Counted from the first letter of the stretch, positions 1 through 8,222 are shown. The stretch is DNA of 37,793 nt from Candidatus Komeilibacteria bacterium S5_K13 (GCA_019248485.1 JAEHGL010000008.1:1-37793); one strand, 5' to 3'. Translations and numbers: made by a program. Notes: generated by a model from the letters alone, not told the origin.

Positions 1-141
1 CTTACCATTTTAGGAATTGATAATCTTGTTGTAGTTGACACAAAAGATGCTTTATTTATTTGTCCAAAAGACAGGTCGCAGGATGTAAAAAAAGTTATAG
101 AAATTCTTAAAAAAGATAAAAAATTATCAAAGTATTTATAA
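1..141 (+). CDS. C-terminal end of probable mannose-1-phosphate guanylyltransferase (partial)
   Basis: Frame 1 is open from the left edge to a TAA at 139-141 and gives 46 residues; the start lies outside the window. The peptide contains GIDNLVVVDTKDALFIC followed by a basic tail with DVKKVIEIL. In GDP-mannose and related nucleotidyltransferases the catalytic domain ends in this way, with a V-V-D-T-x-D-A-L-x-(I/V) strand and then a Q/D-x-V-K-x-(I/V) helix. Such enzymes make GDP-mannose from mannose-1-phosphate and GTP for surface glycans. That fits the glycosyltransferase found 1.1 kb downstream on the same strand. Only the last strand and helix are visible, so another sugar-phosphate nucleotidyltransferase is possible. 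Confidence 0.6.
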   Translation, partial: LTILGIDNLVVVDTKDALFICPKDRSQDVKKVIEILKKDKKLSKYL

Positions 142-163
142 TTTTTTAAATCCATTATATAAA

Positions 164-1240
164 ATGGGCACTGTAAAAATTATTAAAAATAGAGTAAAAA
201 ATATACACACATCAAAAAATATGAAAATACTATTTAATAGGTTGAAATATTTAAAATATGTTTTAATAACGCCAGCATTTATTTTTATAATGTCAGTATT
301 GTTTTATTTTTATCAGATTAGCACTCCCGTATCAAAAGATAAAACAATGATTAGTTTAGAAATTTCAAGTGGTGAGTCAACAAAACAAATAGCTACCGAA
401 TTAAAAAGCTTGGGTGTTATAAGAAATGTTCTTTGGATGAGGGTATATTTTAAGTTAAACAATTTATCTTCTAAATTAATAGCGGATACTTTTAGCCTAT
501 CCCCTTCAATGAGTATAAAACAAATAGCATCTATTATAACATCAACAAACAGAGAAGAAAGAAGAATAACAGTGATAGAGGGTTGGAATGCAAATCAAAT
601 TGGGGCTTATTTAGAAAAACAAAGTATCTGTTCAAGTAGTAAATGGGCTTCTTTGATAGAAGATTATAAAGAAGATTATTTGTTTTTAGAAAATAAGCCT
701 TCTAATATGAGTTTGGAAGGATATTTGTTTCCAGATACTTATACGATTTATAAAAATGCATCTTGCGAAATTGTTTTAAAAAAAATGTTAGATAATTTTG
801 AAAATAGGGTCAATGAGGAAATGATGGGGGATATAAAATCACAAAATAAATCTTTATTTGAAATTTTGACTATGGCATCTATTATTGAAAAAGAAGTAAA
901 TAATGTTGAGGATATGAAAATAGTTTCTGGTATATTTTGGAATAGAATAAAAAACAACCAAGCACTTCAGTCTTGTGCTACTCTAGCTTATATCTTGGGA
1001 GAAAACAAAGAGCAATATTCTTATGAAGATACACAAATAAATTCTTATTATAATACTTATAAAAATAAAGGTCTCACTCCGGGGCCTATTACCAATCCTG
1101 GCTTAAATGCTATTAAAGCATCTATTTATCCTCAATACACAGATTATAATTATTTTTTAACAGATTTAGATACTGGCAAGACCATATTTAGTAAAACTTA
1201 TGATGAACATCTTAAAAATAAGGCAAAGTATTTAGACTAG
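164..1240 (+). CDS. mltG: endolytic murein transglycosylase MltG (YceG-like)
   Basis: The protein has 358 residues, close to the family's usual 330-380. A basic N-terminus (1-30) is followed by one membrane anchor (about 31-50) and an extracytoplasmic domain. Family signatures are EGYLFPDTY (185-193), ASIIEKEV (238-245, with Glu242 matching the catalytic Glu of E. coli MltG), SCATLAY, and GLTPGPITNPGLNAI with AS.YP. MltG cuts nascent glycan strands next to the membrane and so limits strand length. The first ATG (164) has no clear ribosome binding site. An in-frame ATG at 221 would still keep the anchor and is an alternative start. The gene follows the nucleotidyltransferase tail by 22 nt and precedes a membrane glycosyltransferase by 42 nt, so one envelope transcript is likely. 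Confidence 0.93.
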   Translation: MGTVKIIKNRVKNIHTSKNMKILFNRLKYLKYVLITPAFIFIMSVLFYFYQISTPVSKDKTMISLEISSGESTKQIATELKSLGVIRNVLWMRVYFKLNNLSSKLIADTFSLSPSMSIKQIASIITSTNREERRITVIEGWNANQIGAYLEKQSICSSSKWASLIEDYKEDYLFLENKPSNMSLEGYLFPDTYTIYKNASCEIVLKKMLDNFENRVNEEMMGDIKSQNKSLFEILTMASIIEKEVNNVEDMKIVSGIFWNRIKNNQALQSCATLAYILGENKEQYSYEDTQINSYYNTYKNKGLTPGPITNPGLNAIKASIYPQYTDYNYFLTDLDTGKTIFSKTYDEHLKNKAKYLD

Positions 1241-1282
1241 CTTGATTTTAGACTACAAAGAGAGTAGTATATTAGCACAATT

Positions 1283-2806
1283 ATGTTAGAGAGAATATTA
1301 AAATTTTTTAAGGTAAAAGACGAAGATATCAACAGGCGTGAAACCAGGGTTTATGAGATAATTCCTGGTCTTTTGATATGGATCACTTTATTTGTTTGTA
1401 TTTTTGTTTTGTCTATTTTTAAGCCTATTTGGGGTATATTTTTTATTATTTTTTTGGACATTTATTGGGTTATAAGAATATGGTATATGTTTGCATATTT
1501 ACTTTCTTCTTGGATAAGATATATAAAGGCTGGCAAAATTGACTGGGGAGAAAAACTTCACGGAATTAATGGATGGGAAAATTATATTCATCTTGTTGCA
1601 ATGCCAACATATAAAGAGCCTTATGACGTGATAAAGCAAACTTTTGATAAGTTGTTAGAGGTGAATTATCAAAAGGATAAAATGATAATTGTTTTGGGCG
1701 GAGAGGAAAGGGATGAGGTAAATTTTTTGAAAATTGTAGAAAATGTAAGACGTGATTATGGTGATAAATTTCAAGATATTGTTTTTACTACTCACCCCAA
1801 AAATTTAGAAGGAGAGATTCCTGGCAAGGGTTCAAATATGTATCACATAGGCAGGGAGATGACAAAATATTTTGAAGCAAGAAATATTGATATATCTCGT
1901 GTTATTATTTCTATGTTTGATATAGAAACTTGGACACACAAAGAATATTTTAATTGTCTTGCATATCATTATCTTACGATAGAAAATCCAGAGCGTCATA
2001 GCTATCAGCCATTAGTTTTGTTTAATAATAATGTTTGGCAATCAAATCCAATTGTTCGAGTTGTAGCACATTCAACAACATTTTGGTTGCTTACTGATTT
2101 ATCGAGGGCTGAAAGGCTTTTTACTTTTTCATCTCATAGTATGAGTTTTAAAACGTTAGTTGAGGTTGGGTATCATCCAAAAGATGTAGTAACGGAGGAT
2201 ACTCGTATATTTTTGCATTGCTTAAATCATTTTAATGGAGATTATCGTGTTTGCCCTATTTTTATTCCCGTTTCGATGCAAACTGTTGATGTAGGTAATT
2301 TTTTTGAATCACTAAAAAATCAGTATATACAAATTAGGCGTTGGGGTTGGGGAGTAGAGCATTTTCCTTGGATGATGATGAATCTTGTAAAGAACAAAAA
2401 GATTGCTTGGAAAATAAAAATAAAATATTTATGGAATCAAAGCGAAGGGGTCTATACTTGGGCAACACTTCCAATTTTGGTTACAATAATGGGATATTTG
2501 CCTATAAAAATGGCTGATTTATCAATTCACTATAATGTGCTTATTCACAATACCCCATATTTGCTAGAGAGAATAATGGGATTTGGTATGATAGGACTTT
2601 TTACAGCTTCTGCTATGAACCTATTTTTCTTACCTAAAAAACCAAAAAATATTAAAACTATTAACTATCTTATAATAGTTGTTCAATGGGTTTTATTTCC
2701 AATAACTATGATTTTGTTTGGTTCTATTCCGTCTTTAGAGGCTCAGACAAGATTAATGCTTGGTGGAAAACATAGACTAGGGTTTCAAGTAACAAAAAAA
2801 ACTTAG
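1283..2806 (+). CDS. membrane-bound family 2-type glycosyltransferase
   Basis: This 507-residue protein has two N-terminal membrane helices (about 28-75), a cytoplasmic GT-A type domain, and two or three C-terminal helices (about 395-490). The catalytic domain starts with VAMPTYKEP. It carries an acidic D-I-E motif (SMFDIET) where the metal-binding DxD is expected, an ED pair (VVTEDTR), and QIRRWGWG, which matches the Q/RxxRW acceptor motif of processive GT2 enzymes such as cellulose and hyaluronan synthases. It probably makes or extends a surface polysaccharide. Donor and acceptor cannot be read from sequence. The 3' end faces the minus-strand fmt gene, and a hairpin that probably ends the fmt transcript overlaps its last codons. 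Confidence 0.8.
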   Translation: MLERILKFFKVKDEDINRRETRVYEIIPGLLIWITLFVCIFVLSIFKPIWGIFFIIFLDIYWVIRIWYMFAYLLSSWIRYIKAGKIDWGEKLHGINGWENYIHLVAMPTYKEPYDVIKQTFDKLLEVNYQKDKMIIVLGGEERDEVNFLKIVENVRRDYGDKFQDIVFTTHPKNLEGEIPGKGSNMYHIGREMTKYFEARNIDISRVIISMFDIETWTHKEYFNCLAYHYLTIENPERHSYQPLVLFNNNVWQSNPIVRVVAHSTTFWLLTDLSRAERLFTFSSHSMSFKTLVEVGYHPKDVVTEDTRIFLHCLNHFNGDYRVCPIFIPVSMQTVDVGNFFESLKNQYIQIRRWGWGVEHFPWMMMNLVKNKKIAWKIKIKYLWNQSEGVYTWATLPILVTIMGYLPIKMADLSIHYNVLIHNTPYLLERIMGFGMIGLFTASAMNLFFLPKKPKNIKTINYLIIVVQWVLFPITMILFGSIPSLEAQTRLMLGGKHRLGFQVTKKT

Positions 2807-2819
2807 TGTAACGCTAGGT
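2793..2819 (-). terminator. intrinsic terminator of the priA-def-fmt transcript
   Basis: Read on the minus strand just past the fmt stop, a six-pair stem (2814-2819 with 2801-2806, one G-T pair) is followed by seven Ts (2794-2800). It overlaps the last codons of the plus-strand glycosyltransferase, an economical convergent arrangement. Confidence 0.5.
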
Positions 2820-2836
2820 CAATTGATAATAGTGCT

Positions 2837-3772
2837 TTAATTTAATATACTTCCAATAAAGTTTTTGTATCCATTTACAAAAGAATTCATATCGGTTTCC
2901 TTTTTTCCTTCAAGTTGAACTATTTGAAGGATGAGTATTCCATTGCCACATTGTACGGCAATTTTTTTGTTTTTAGTAAATACTTCTCCAATATTTTTAT
3001 CAGAATTAATATTTTCTATTTCCGCTGATTTTATTTTAAGCATTTGATTATTGAATTTTGTAAAACTATTTGGCCATAGGTAATATGCTTTTATCTGAGA
3101 GTTTATTTTTCCTGCTGAATCGTTCCAATTTATTAGCCCATCATTTTTTTCTATCATTTTGCTAAAAGTTGCAAGATCTTCATCTTGCTTTTTTGTTGTG
3201 ATTTTTTTATTAATATATTTTTGGATATTATCAAGTAACAATTTTTCACCTATCAAAAATAGTTTATCTGAAAGTGTCTCGTAATTATCATGTGAATTAA
3301 CTAACATTTTTTCTTGAGCTATTATATCTCCTGAATCCATTCCTTTTTCAAGTAACATTAAACTTACCCCAGCGTATTTATCAGAGTTTAGTAGGGTGTA
3401 TTGAATTGGAGACGGACCTCGATAAAGTGGAAGTAGTGATGGATGAATATTTAATATGCCATGAGGAAAGGTTTTTATAATATTATCTGGTATCATTGCG
3501 CCATATGCTAGTAATATTCCAATATCAGGGTTAAGGTTTTTTATTGCCTCCTCATCATCTTTTGATAATTTATCTTTTTCTAGAGTTTTTATATTATATT
3601 TTTTAGCAATCGTTTTTACAATAGTTGGAATAGAACTACTATGATCCCTTCCTGATTTTTTGTCTGATTTTGTAATAACCAAAATAATATTAAAACTATT
3701 ATCAATTAGCGCTTGAAGTAAATGAGCAGAGTTTTTATCAGAACCGAAGAATATTATTTTATTATTTTTCAT
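2837..3772 (-). CDS. fmt: methionyl-tRNA formyltransferase
   Basis: The protein has 311 residues, the standard length. It formylates the methionine on initiator tRNA using 10-formyltetrahydrofolate. The N-terminal Rossmann domain begins with IIFFGSDKNSA. The signature SLLPLYRG lies at 112-119. The catalytic Asn, His and Asp are present as N108, H110 and D146, the same spacing as N106/H108/D144 of E. coli Fmt. The C-terminal domain (about 205-311) has the expected INWND and YYLWPNSFT segments. The start overlaps the end of def by 11 nt, so the pair is probably translationally coupled. The def-fmt pairing is classical and supports both calls. Confidence 0.96.
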   Translation of the reverse strand: MKNNKIIFFGSDKNSAHLLQALIDNSFNIILVITKSDKKSGRDHSSSIPTIVKTIAKKYNIKTLEKDKLSKDDEEAIKNLNPDIGILLAYGAMIPDNIIKTFPHGILNIHPSLLPLYRGPSPIQYTLLNSDKYAGVSLMLLEKGMDSGDIIAQEKMLVNSHDNYETLSDKLFLIGEKLLLDNIQKYINKKITTKKQDEDLATFSKMIEKNDGLINWNDSAGKINSQIKAYYLWPNSFTKFNNQMLKIKSAEIENINSDKNIGEVFTKNKKIAVQCGNGILILQIVQLEGKKETDMNSFVNGYKNFIGSILN

Positions 3773-4259
3773 TTTCTTTTGCTGTTTTTCTTAATTCTTC
3801 AAGTCTTTCACGACCATCAGTAAATTTTTTAATTTTATCTACAAACAAAATTCCATTTAAGTGATCTGTTTCATGTTGGAGTATTACTGACAATAATCCG
3901 CAAGCTTGGATCTGCTGAGTCACGCCACTTATATCCTCATATTCAAGAGTTATTTTTTTGTGACGCCGAACAGTTCCATATATTTTAGGGAAAGAAAGAC
4001 AACCTTCTTCAGAGCTTGGTTTGAGTAGAGATTTTTTTATTATTCGAGGATTGAAAAAAGCAGTAGGGCCATTTTTGGTGTTTGCTATCATAACTCTTAT
4101 TTCTGAGTTTACTTGGTTTTCAGCAAGTCCAACACCATCTTCTTTTAGCATGAAGTCTGACATCTGGTTTATAAACTTCTTTAGCTCAGGTTGATTGAAA
4201 TCTGTAAATTTTGGAAGTTTTTTTCTAAGTATTATATTTGGGTAAGTGATTATTTGCAT
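3762..4259 (-). CDS. def: peptide deformylase
   Basis: The start at 4259 is chosen because the protein then begins MQIITYPN, as deformylases do, and has 165 residues. An upstream in-frame ATG at 4286 would add nine residues encoded by the edge of a palindromic repeat. The three metal and active-site motifs are present: GVGLAENQ (42-49; the usual second Ala is Glu), EGCLS (85-89, Cys87) and HETDH (129-133). The enzyme removes the N-formyl group from new proteins using a divalent metal held by Cys87 and the two histidines. It sits between the priA-like gene and fmt, and the three are read in one direction. Confidence 0.95.
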   Translation of the reverse strand: MQIITYPNIILRKKLPKFTDFNQPELKKFINQMSDFMLKEDGVGLAENQVNSEIRVMIANTKNGPTAFFNPRIIKKSLLKPSSEEGCLSFPKIYGTVRRHKKITLEYEDISGVTQQIQACGLLSVILQHETDHLNGILFVDKIKKFTDGRERLEELRKTAKENEK

Positions 4260-4263
4260 TTTA

Positions 4264-4324
4264 TAGTGTTTAGTTTTTTCCGCCAAGGGCGGATCAGCCT
4301 TTGGCTGAAGTATTTAGTGTTTAG
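4264..4324. repeat. GC-rich double palindrome flanked by a 10-bp direct repeat
   Basis: Two perfect hairpins stand side by side: CCGCC-AAG-GGCGG (4280-4292) and CAGCC-TTT-GGCTG (4296-4308). The same ten bases, TAGTGTTTAG, lie on each side at 4264-4273 and 4315-4324. The right copy contains the stop codon of the priA-like gene. The GC content is far above that of the surroundings. The arrangement looks like a small inserted element with a target duplication. Confidence 0.65.
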
Positions 4325-6222
4325 AGTTTGAAATAGTTTTTTTCTATTATATCAATATTTTCTAATATATTTTTTATATTAATTATATCAGAATTATTTT
4401 TATATTTTATTATTAAGTATTTGAAAAAGAAAGAGCGAACTTTATTTATAGATGGTTCTATGATTTGAGTCTCAACATTTTTAGAAATATTTTGTCTTAT
4501 TTCATAATACAATTTAGAAGTTATTTTATCAAGTAATGATTTGTCGGTATCTTTTATAGTAAGCTTTAATATATTTGAAAATGGAGGATAATTAAACAGT
4601 TTTCTATTATTTAATTCTTCTTCAACCATTTTGAAATAATCGAGATTATATATGTGTGAATATATTTTTGCTTCACAAGGCACTTGAATAATAATTTTGC
4701 GAGGTGTAAGAGATAATAATTTTGATATAAACTTGAAGAAATCTTCATTTGAATCAAAGCTGTTGTTTAGAAATTGGTAAGAAAACGGTATTACAACAAG
4801 ATCGAATTCATTTATCTCTAGGTAATCGATGATTAGTCTTGTTGCGATAATTATATTATTGTTTTTAATTTGTTGTATATTTTCAATATTGTCTTTATCT
4901 ATAATAATTGTCTTTTCAATGCTATATAGCTTTTTGATAATTTCAGTAAATTGTTCTGTGCCTATTCCACGATTATCAAGCCTTGAGGATTTGCATTTTG
5001 GACATTGTAGAGATATATTAATTTCTTTTTCACAATTATAGCAATATAAGCTTTCATGATTTTCAAGTTTTTTTAGCGTTAGAATGCTATTACAGTTTGA
5101 GCACTTGAATATAAATCCACAATCTTTACATTTGAGGTTCCTACTATAACCCTTTTTATTCAATAAGAATAAAACCTTTTTGCTATCATCTAGTGTTTTT
5201 TTGATTTCCTCCTCGGTGTTAAAGTGAATATAGTTTTCAAAATATTTCATACTCATGTCAAGAAGGGAAATTTCAGATGTTATTTTTTCACTACTTTGAA
5301 ATAATTTTATTTGTTTTGTTTTGGCTAAATTGTAGAGATATGAGTTTGGGCTATATGAGGTAAATATAATTTGGGCTTTATTAATCTTTGATAGCTCGAA
5401 TGCGCTTGGTAAAAACTCAAAACGAGGATTGGTATCTATTTGATTTAGGTTTTCATTTTCAGATTCATCTATAATAATTGACTCGGTATACTCTTGTGGG
5501 TAGAAAATAGATATTTTTGTCCCCACGATAAATTTTACGTTATTGTCTTTAATTGAACTCCAAATTTCATTGTGTTTGAATTTTGATAAATTAGTATTGC
5601 CAGTGATAATTCTATAGTCTTTATCATTATAAAAATTAAGAAGCGAGGAGACTATTTTTTCAATATGACTTTTGGTAGGACAAATTATAAATGTGATTTT
5701 TTTATTTTTAGAATTCTTATCTATAATATTTTTTATAAGAGATATTTTTTCGTTATATAAATTGTGTTTGAAAATGAATGAATCGGATATCAAAATAGAG
5801 GAGTTTATCTTTTTTAGAGTTATTGGAGTTTTCTTGATAAAGAACTTTTCTTTCCGCCTTGGCTCCGCCTCTGCGAGACAGGCTTTTTCTTTTATTTTAT
5901 TTTTCATTGGAAGAGGGACAATGTTGTCCAAAAAATTAAGTGAAGAAAAATTATAATCACAAAACCAGTTGTAAAACTTTATTTGATTTTCTGAGACTAT
6001 GGGGTTAATATTTACGATTCTTGTAATATCTTTAATCATATTTGGCTTTAAATCGCTGGTATTTTTTATATCAAAAACAAGTCCCATCTTTGATGAGTTC
6101 CTAAAAGGAATCTCTATTAATTGGCCTTTTTTGATATTTGGGTACAAAGACTCAGGAATCCTGTAATCGAGTAAATTTAGGCCCTTTTTGAGCTTTATAA
6201 GGGGTTTTACAGACAAGTACAT
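4321..6222 (-). CDS. priA: PriA-like primosomal protein with a degenerate helicase core
   Basis: This protein has 633 residues; active PriA is usually 700-830. The N-terminal 3'-DNA-binding domain (about 1-105), the double zinc-binding region (C365, C368, C374, C377, C394, C397, C407, C410) and the C-terminal domain with YPPFSNILKL (about 555-633) match PriA, the protein that reloads the replisome at stalled forks. The helicase core does not. The region where Walker A belongs (about 142-155) has no GxxGxGKT, the DEEH box is reduced to DESE (252-255), and the QVAGRAGR motif VI cannot be found. It is probably a non-helicase PriA, as also reported for actinobacterial members, acting as a DnaB-loading scaffold. 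Residues 111-123 come from an in-frame palindromic insertion. A promoter lies just upstream at 6282-6310. Confidence 0.85.
   Translation of the reverse strand: MYLSVKPLIKLKKGLNLLDYRIPESLYPNIKKGQLIEIPFRNSSKMGLVFDIKNTSDLKPNMIKDITRIVNINPIVSENQIKFYNWFCDYNFSSLNFLDNIVPLPMKNKIKEKACLAEAEPRRKEKFFIKKTPITLKKINSSILISDSFIFKHNLYNEKISLIKNIIDKNSKNKKITFIICPTKSHIEKIVSSLLNFYNDKDYRIITGNTNLSKFKHNEIWSSIKDNNVKFIVGTKISIFYPQEYTESIIIDESENENLNQIDTNPRFEFLPSAFELSKINKAQIIFTSYSPNSYLYNLAKTKQIKLFQSSEKITSEISLLDMSMKYFENYIHFNTEEEIKKTLDDSKKVLFLLNKKGYSRNLKCKDCGFIFKCSNCNSILTLKKLENHESLYCYNCEKEINISLQCPKCKSSRLDNRGIGTEQFTEIIKKLYSIEKTIIIDKDNIENIQQIKNNNIIIATRLIIDYLEINEFDLVVIPFSYQFLNNSFDSNEDFFKFISKLLSLTPRKIIIQVPCEAKIYSHIYNLDYFKMVEEELNNRKLFNYPPFSNILKLTIKDTDKSLLDKITSKLYYEIRQNISKNVETQIIEPSINKVRSFFFKYLIIKYKNNSDIINIKNILENIDIIEKNYFKL
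5846..5892. repeat. 39-bp in-frame GC-rich palindromic insertion inside the priA-like gene
   Basis: The eight bases TTTTCTTT occur at 5846-5853 and again at 5885-5892, exactly 39 bp apart, which is 13 codons. Between them lies a GC-rich, partly palindromic stretch with GGC/GCC and GCCT/AGGC arms. In the protein this appears as KEK-ACLAEAEPRR-KEK at 111-126, in the linker between the DNA-binding domain and the vestigial helicase domain. The composition, the direct repeat and the intact reading frame all fit insertion of a small palindromic element. Confidence 0.65.
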
Positions 6223-6281
6223 AGTTATAAAGTTGAAAGTTTGAAGTACAAAGTTAAGATTTTATTATAATTTAAGTATAG

Positions 6282-6310
6282 ATTATAAAAGAGGATGTGT
6301 GAATAGTTAA
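6282..6310 (-). promoter_or_regulatory. promoter of the priA-def-fmt operon
   Basis: On the minus strand TTAACT (6305-6310) is followed after 17 bases by a perfect TATAAT (6282-6287), about 60 bases before the priA-like start codon. The -35 box matches the consensus in four of six positions. Confidence 0.5.
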
Positions 6311-6316
6311 TATTGC

Positions 6317-6344
6317 TTGACTTTTTTATAAGATACTCTATAAT
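6317..6344 (+). promoter_or_regulatory. strong sigma-70-type promoter
   Basis: TTGACT (6317-6322), a 16-base spacer and TATAAT (6339-6344). It is one of the best matches to consensus in the window. Its -35 box is only six bases from that of the divergent minus-strand promoter. Initiation would be expected near 6351, just before the hairpin at 6360-6406. Confidence 0.6.
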
Positions 6345-6350
6345 GACTTT

Positions 6351-6406
6351 ATTACCACGAAAAAGACCCTTTTGAGGTTTCGTCCTCTTCAGGGGCTTTT
6401 TCTTTT
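6351..6406 (+). ncRNA. possible ~55-nt small RNA or terminated leader
   Basis: Transcription from the promoter at 6317-6344 would almost at once meet a two-part hairpin. The outer arm pairs AAAAAG (6360-6365) and CCC with GGG and CTTTTT (6396-6401). The inner arm pairs GAGG (6374-6377) with CCTC (6384-6387). A T-run follows to 6407. The result would be a self-terminated RNA of about 55-60 nt, more than 300 nt upstream of lysS. It could be an independent small RNA or an attenuated lysS leader. No known family (for example a T-box) was recognised. Confidence 0.35.
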
Positions 6407-6704
6407 TATGAGAATTATTTAAATAAGTGTTTTATTTGGCAGATGTATGTTATTGGGGCATTTGTTCTTTTTATAAATATTGAACATTTATAATGAGGAG
6501 AAGGAATAATTACTAATTTATTATTTCCTAATAAAAATTTAACAAGTCCAGATTTACGAAAAAAGATTATAAATCCATATATATTATTAATTAACAACTT
6601 AAAAGATATTATTTGTCAACTCTTTAAATTATTATAAAAATTGAGTATAATTATATCAATAATATGCTTTAATTTAGCTATTTTTACTTATAAAGAAAAC
6701 AGTC

Positions 6705-6721
6705 TCTCGACAGGCTCGAGA
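6705..6721 (+). repeat. GC-rich hairpin directly upstream of the lysS start
   Basis: CTCGA (6706-6710) and TCGAG (6716-6720) enclose the loop CAGGC, with an extra T-A pair outside. The hairpin ends 10 bases before the lysS ATG, where a ribosome binding site would be, and no Shine-Dalgarno sequence is visible. It shares the word GACAGGCT with the palindromic insertion at 5854-5892. Confidence 0.5.
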
Positions 6722-6731
6722 CAAAAAAATT

Positions 6732-8222
6732 ATGGAAGAAAAAACAATCAATCCTAGCGATGAGTATGCGATTAGACTAAAACGTTTAGAAGAAATAAGA
6801 GCTCTTGGTATGGATCCATATCCAGCAAGATGCAAGAGGACTCATGAGGTAGAAAAAGCATTAGAGAACTTTGAGGACTTAGAAAGTAAGAACAAAGAAA
6901 TTGTTCTTGTGGGACGTATAAGAAGTGTAAGGGGTCATGGAAACCTTACTTTCTCTCAACTACAAGATGAATCATCTTCAATTCAGCTTGCTATTTCAAA
7001 AAAAGAAATAGGAGTAGAGGAATACAAAAATTTTGCAAACCTTATTGATGTAGGTGATTTTTTAGAAGTTCATGGAACATGTTTTATAACACACAAGGGC
7101 GAGAAAAGTATAATGGTAAAAAAATATGTTTTGATCAGTAAAACATTGTTACCACTTCCTGAAAAATTTCATGGCCTTAAAGATATTGACACTCGCTATA
7201 GAAAAAGATACTTAGACCTTCTTGCAAACGAAGAAGTAAAACAAACCTTCATCGTAAGAAGTAAAATTATAAATTTTATAAGAGACTATTTTAATAAAGA
7301 AGGTTTCTTGGAAGTAGATACTCCAACACTTCAATCAATTGCAGGCGGTGCTATTGCAAAGCCATTTATTACCCATCACAATGCTCTTGATATTGATTTA
7401 TTCCTTCGAGTTGCACCAGAGTTGTATTTAAAAAGACTTATAATAGGTGGCTTTGAAAAGGTTTATGAGATAGCAAGGTGTTTTAGAAATGAAGGAATTG
7501 ATAATACTCATAATCCAGAATTTACTCAAATTGAATTTTATTGGGCATACAAGGACTATGAGTTTTTGATGGAGTATATGCAAACTTTTATGGAAAAAAT
7601 GGTCAAAACCATTAAAGGCGATACAAAGATAATGTTTAATGGTAATGAAATTGATTTTAAGGGGCCATACAAAAAAATAGATTTTAGTGGTTCAATACTA
7701 GATGCAATTGGAATTGATATTGATAAATTCGATACTGCATATGAACTTCGTCAAGAAGTAAAAGATAAAAAGATTAAAATTGATATGGCTGATTCATGGT
7801 CTCTAGGAAAACTTCAAGATGAGCTTTATAAACAATTTGTAAGACCAAACTTAATTCAACCAGCTTATCTAATCAATCATCCAGTAGCTCTTTCGCCTCT
7901 TGCAAAACAAATGAAAGATAATCCAAAACATGTTGAAAGATTTCAGCTTGTTTTAGCCGGTGGAATTGAGCTTATGAACGCTTTTTCAGAACTTAATGAT
8001 CCAATAGATCAGGAAGTCAGATTTGGTTCACAGGTAAAAGATAAAAAAGGTGGAGATGAAGAGGCCCATGATTTTGATAATGATTTTATTGAAAGCTTAA
8101 AACATGGTCTTCCTCCAACAGCAGGACTTGGAATGGGAATTGATCGCCTTACTTCAATTCTTACAGATAATCCAAATATCAAGGATGTATTATTGTTTCC
8201 ATTGATGAAACCCAAAGATTAA
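6732..8222 (+). CDS. lysS: lysyl-tRNA synthetase, class II
   Basis: The 496 residues are typical for LysS. The N-terminal OB-fold anticodon-binding domain (about 55-150) has VGRIRSVRGHGNLTF. The class II catalytic core follows: motif 1 region around RSKIINFIRDYF, motif 2 as YEIARCFRNEGIDNTHNPEF, and motif 3 as GLGMGIDRLTSIL near the C-terminus. It charges tRNA-Lys. The N-terminus MEEKTINPSDEYAIRLKRLEEIRALGMDPYP fits the usual start. It is the first gene of a plus-strand run with the cyclophilin lipoprotein, serS, alr and ftsQ. A palindromic hairpin sits immediately upstream of the start codon. Confidence 0.97.
   Translation: MEEKTINPSDEYAIRLKRLEEIRALGMDPYPARCKRTHEVEKALENFEDLESKNKEIVLVGRIRSVRGHGNLTFSQLQDESSSIQLAISKKEIGVEEYKNFANLIDVGDFLEVHGTCFITHKGEKSIMVKKYVLISKTLLPLPEKFHGLKDIDTRYRKRYLDLLANEEVKQTFIVRSKIINFIRDYFNKEGFLEVDTPTLQSIAGGAIAKPFITHHNALDIDLFLRVAPELYLKRLIIGGFEKVYEIARCFRNEGIDNTHNPEFTQIEFYWAYKDYEFLMEYMQTFMEKMVKTIKGDTKIMFNGNEIDFKGPYKKIDFSGSILDAIGIDIDKFDTAYELRQEVKDKKIKIDMADSWSLGKLQDELYKQFVRPNLIQPAYLINHPVALSPLAKQMKDNPKHVERFQLVLAGGIELMNAFSELNDPIDQEVRFGSQVKDKKGGDEEAHDFDNDFIESLKHGLPPTAGLGMGIDRLTSILTDNPNIKDVLLFPLMKPKD

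Larger units (their letters stand above)
6223..6731. other. gene-free spacer between the priA-like gene and lysS
   Basis: No convincing coding sequence is seen in these 509 bases. The left part (6224-6260) is built from the repeated word AAGTT. It is followed by divergent promoters at 6282-6310 (minus) and 6317-6344 (plus), a terminator-like hairpin at 6360-6406, about 290 very AT-rich bases without clear signals, and a GC-rich hairpin at 6706-6720 directly before lysS. A lone TATAAT-like box in AT-rich sequence near 6648 may serve lysS, but no good -35 partner is visible. Confidence 0.6.

Noticed and set aside
6415-6597. 60-residue minus-strand frame in the priA-lysS spacer
   Set aside because: It has no recognisable domain and no ribosome binding site, its composition is that of AT-rich spacer, and it begins in the middle of non-coding sequence.
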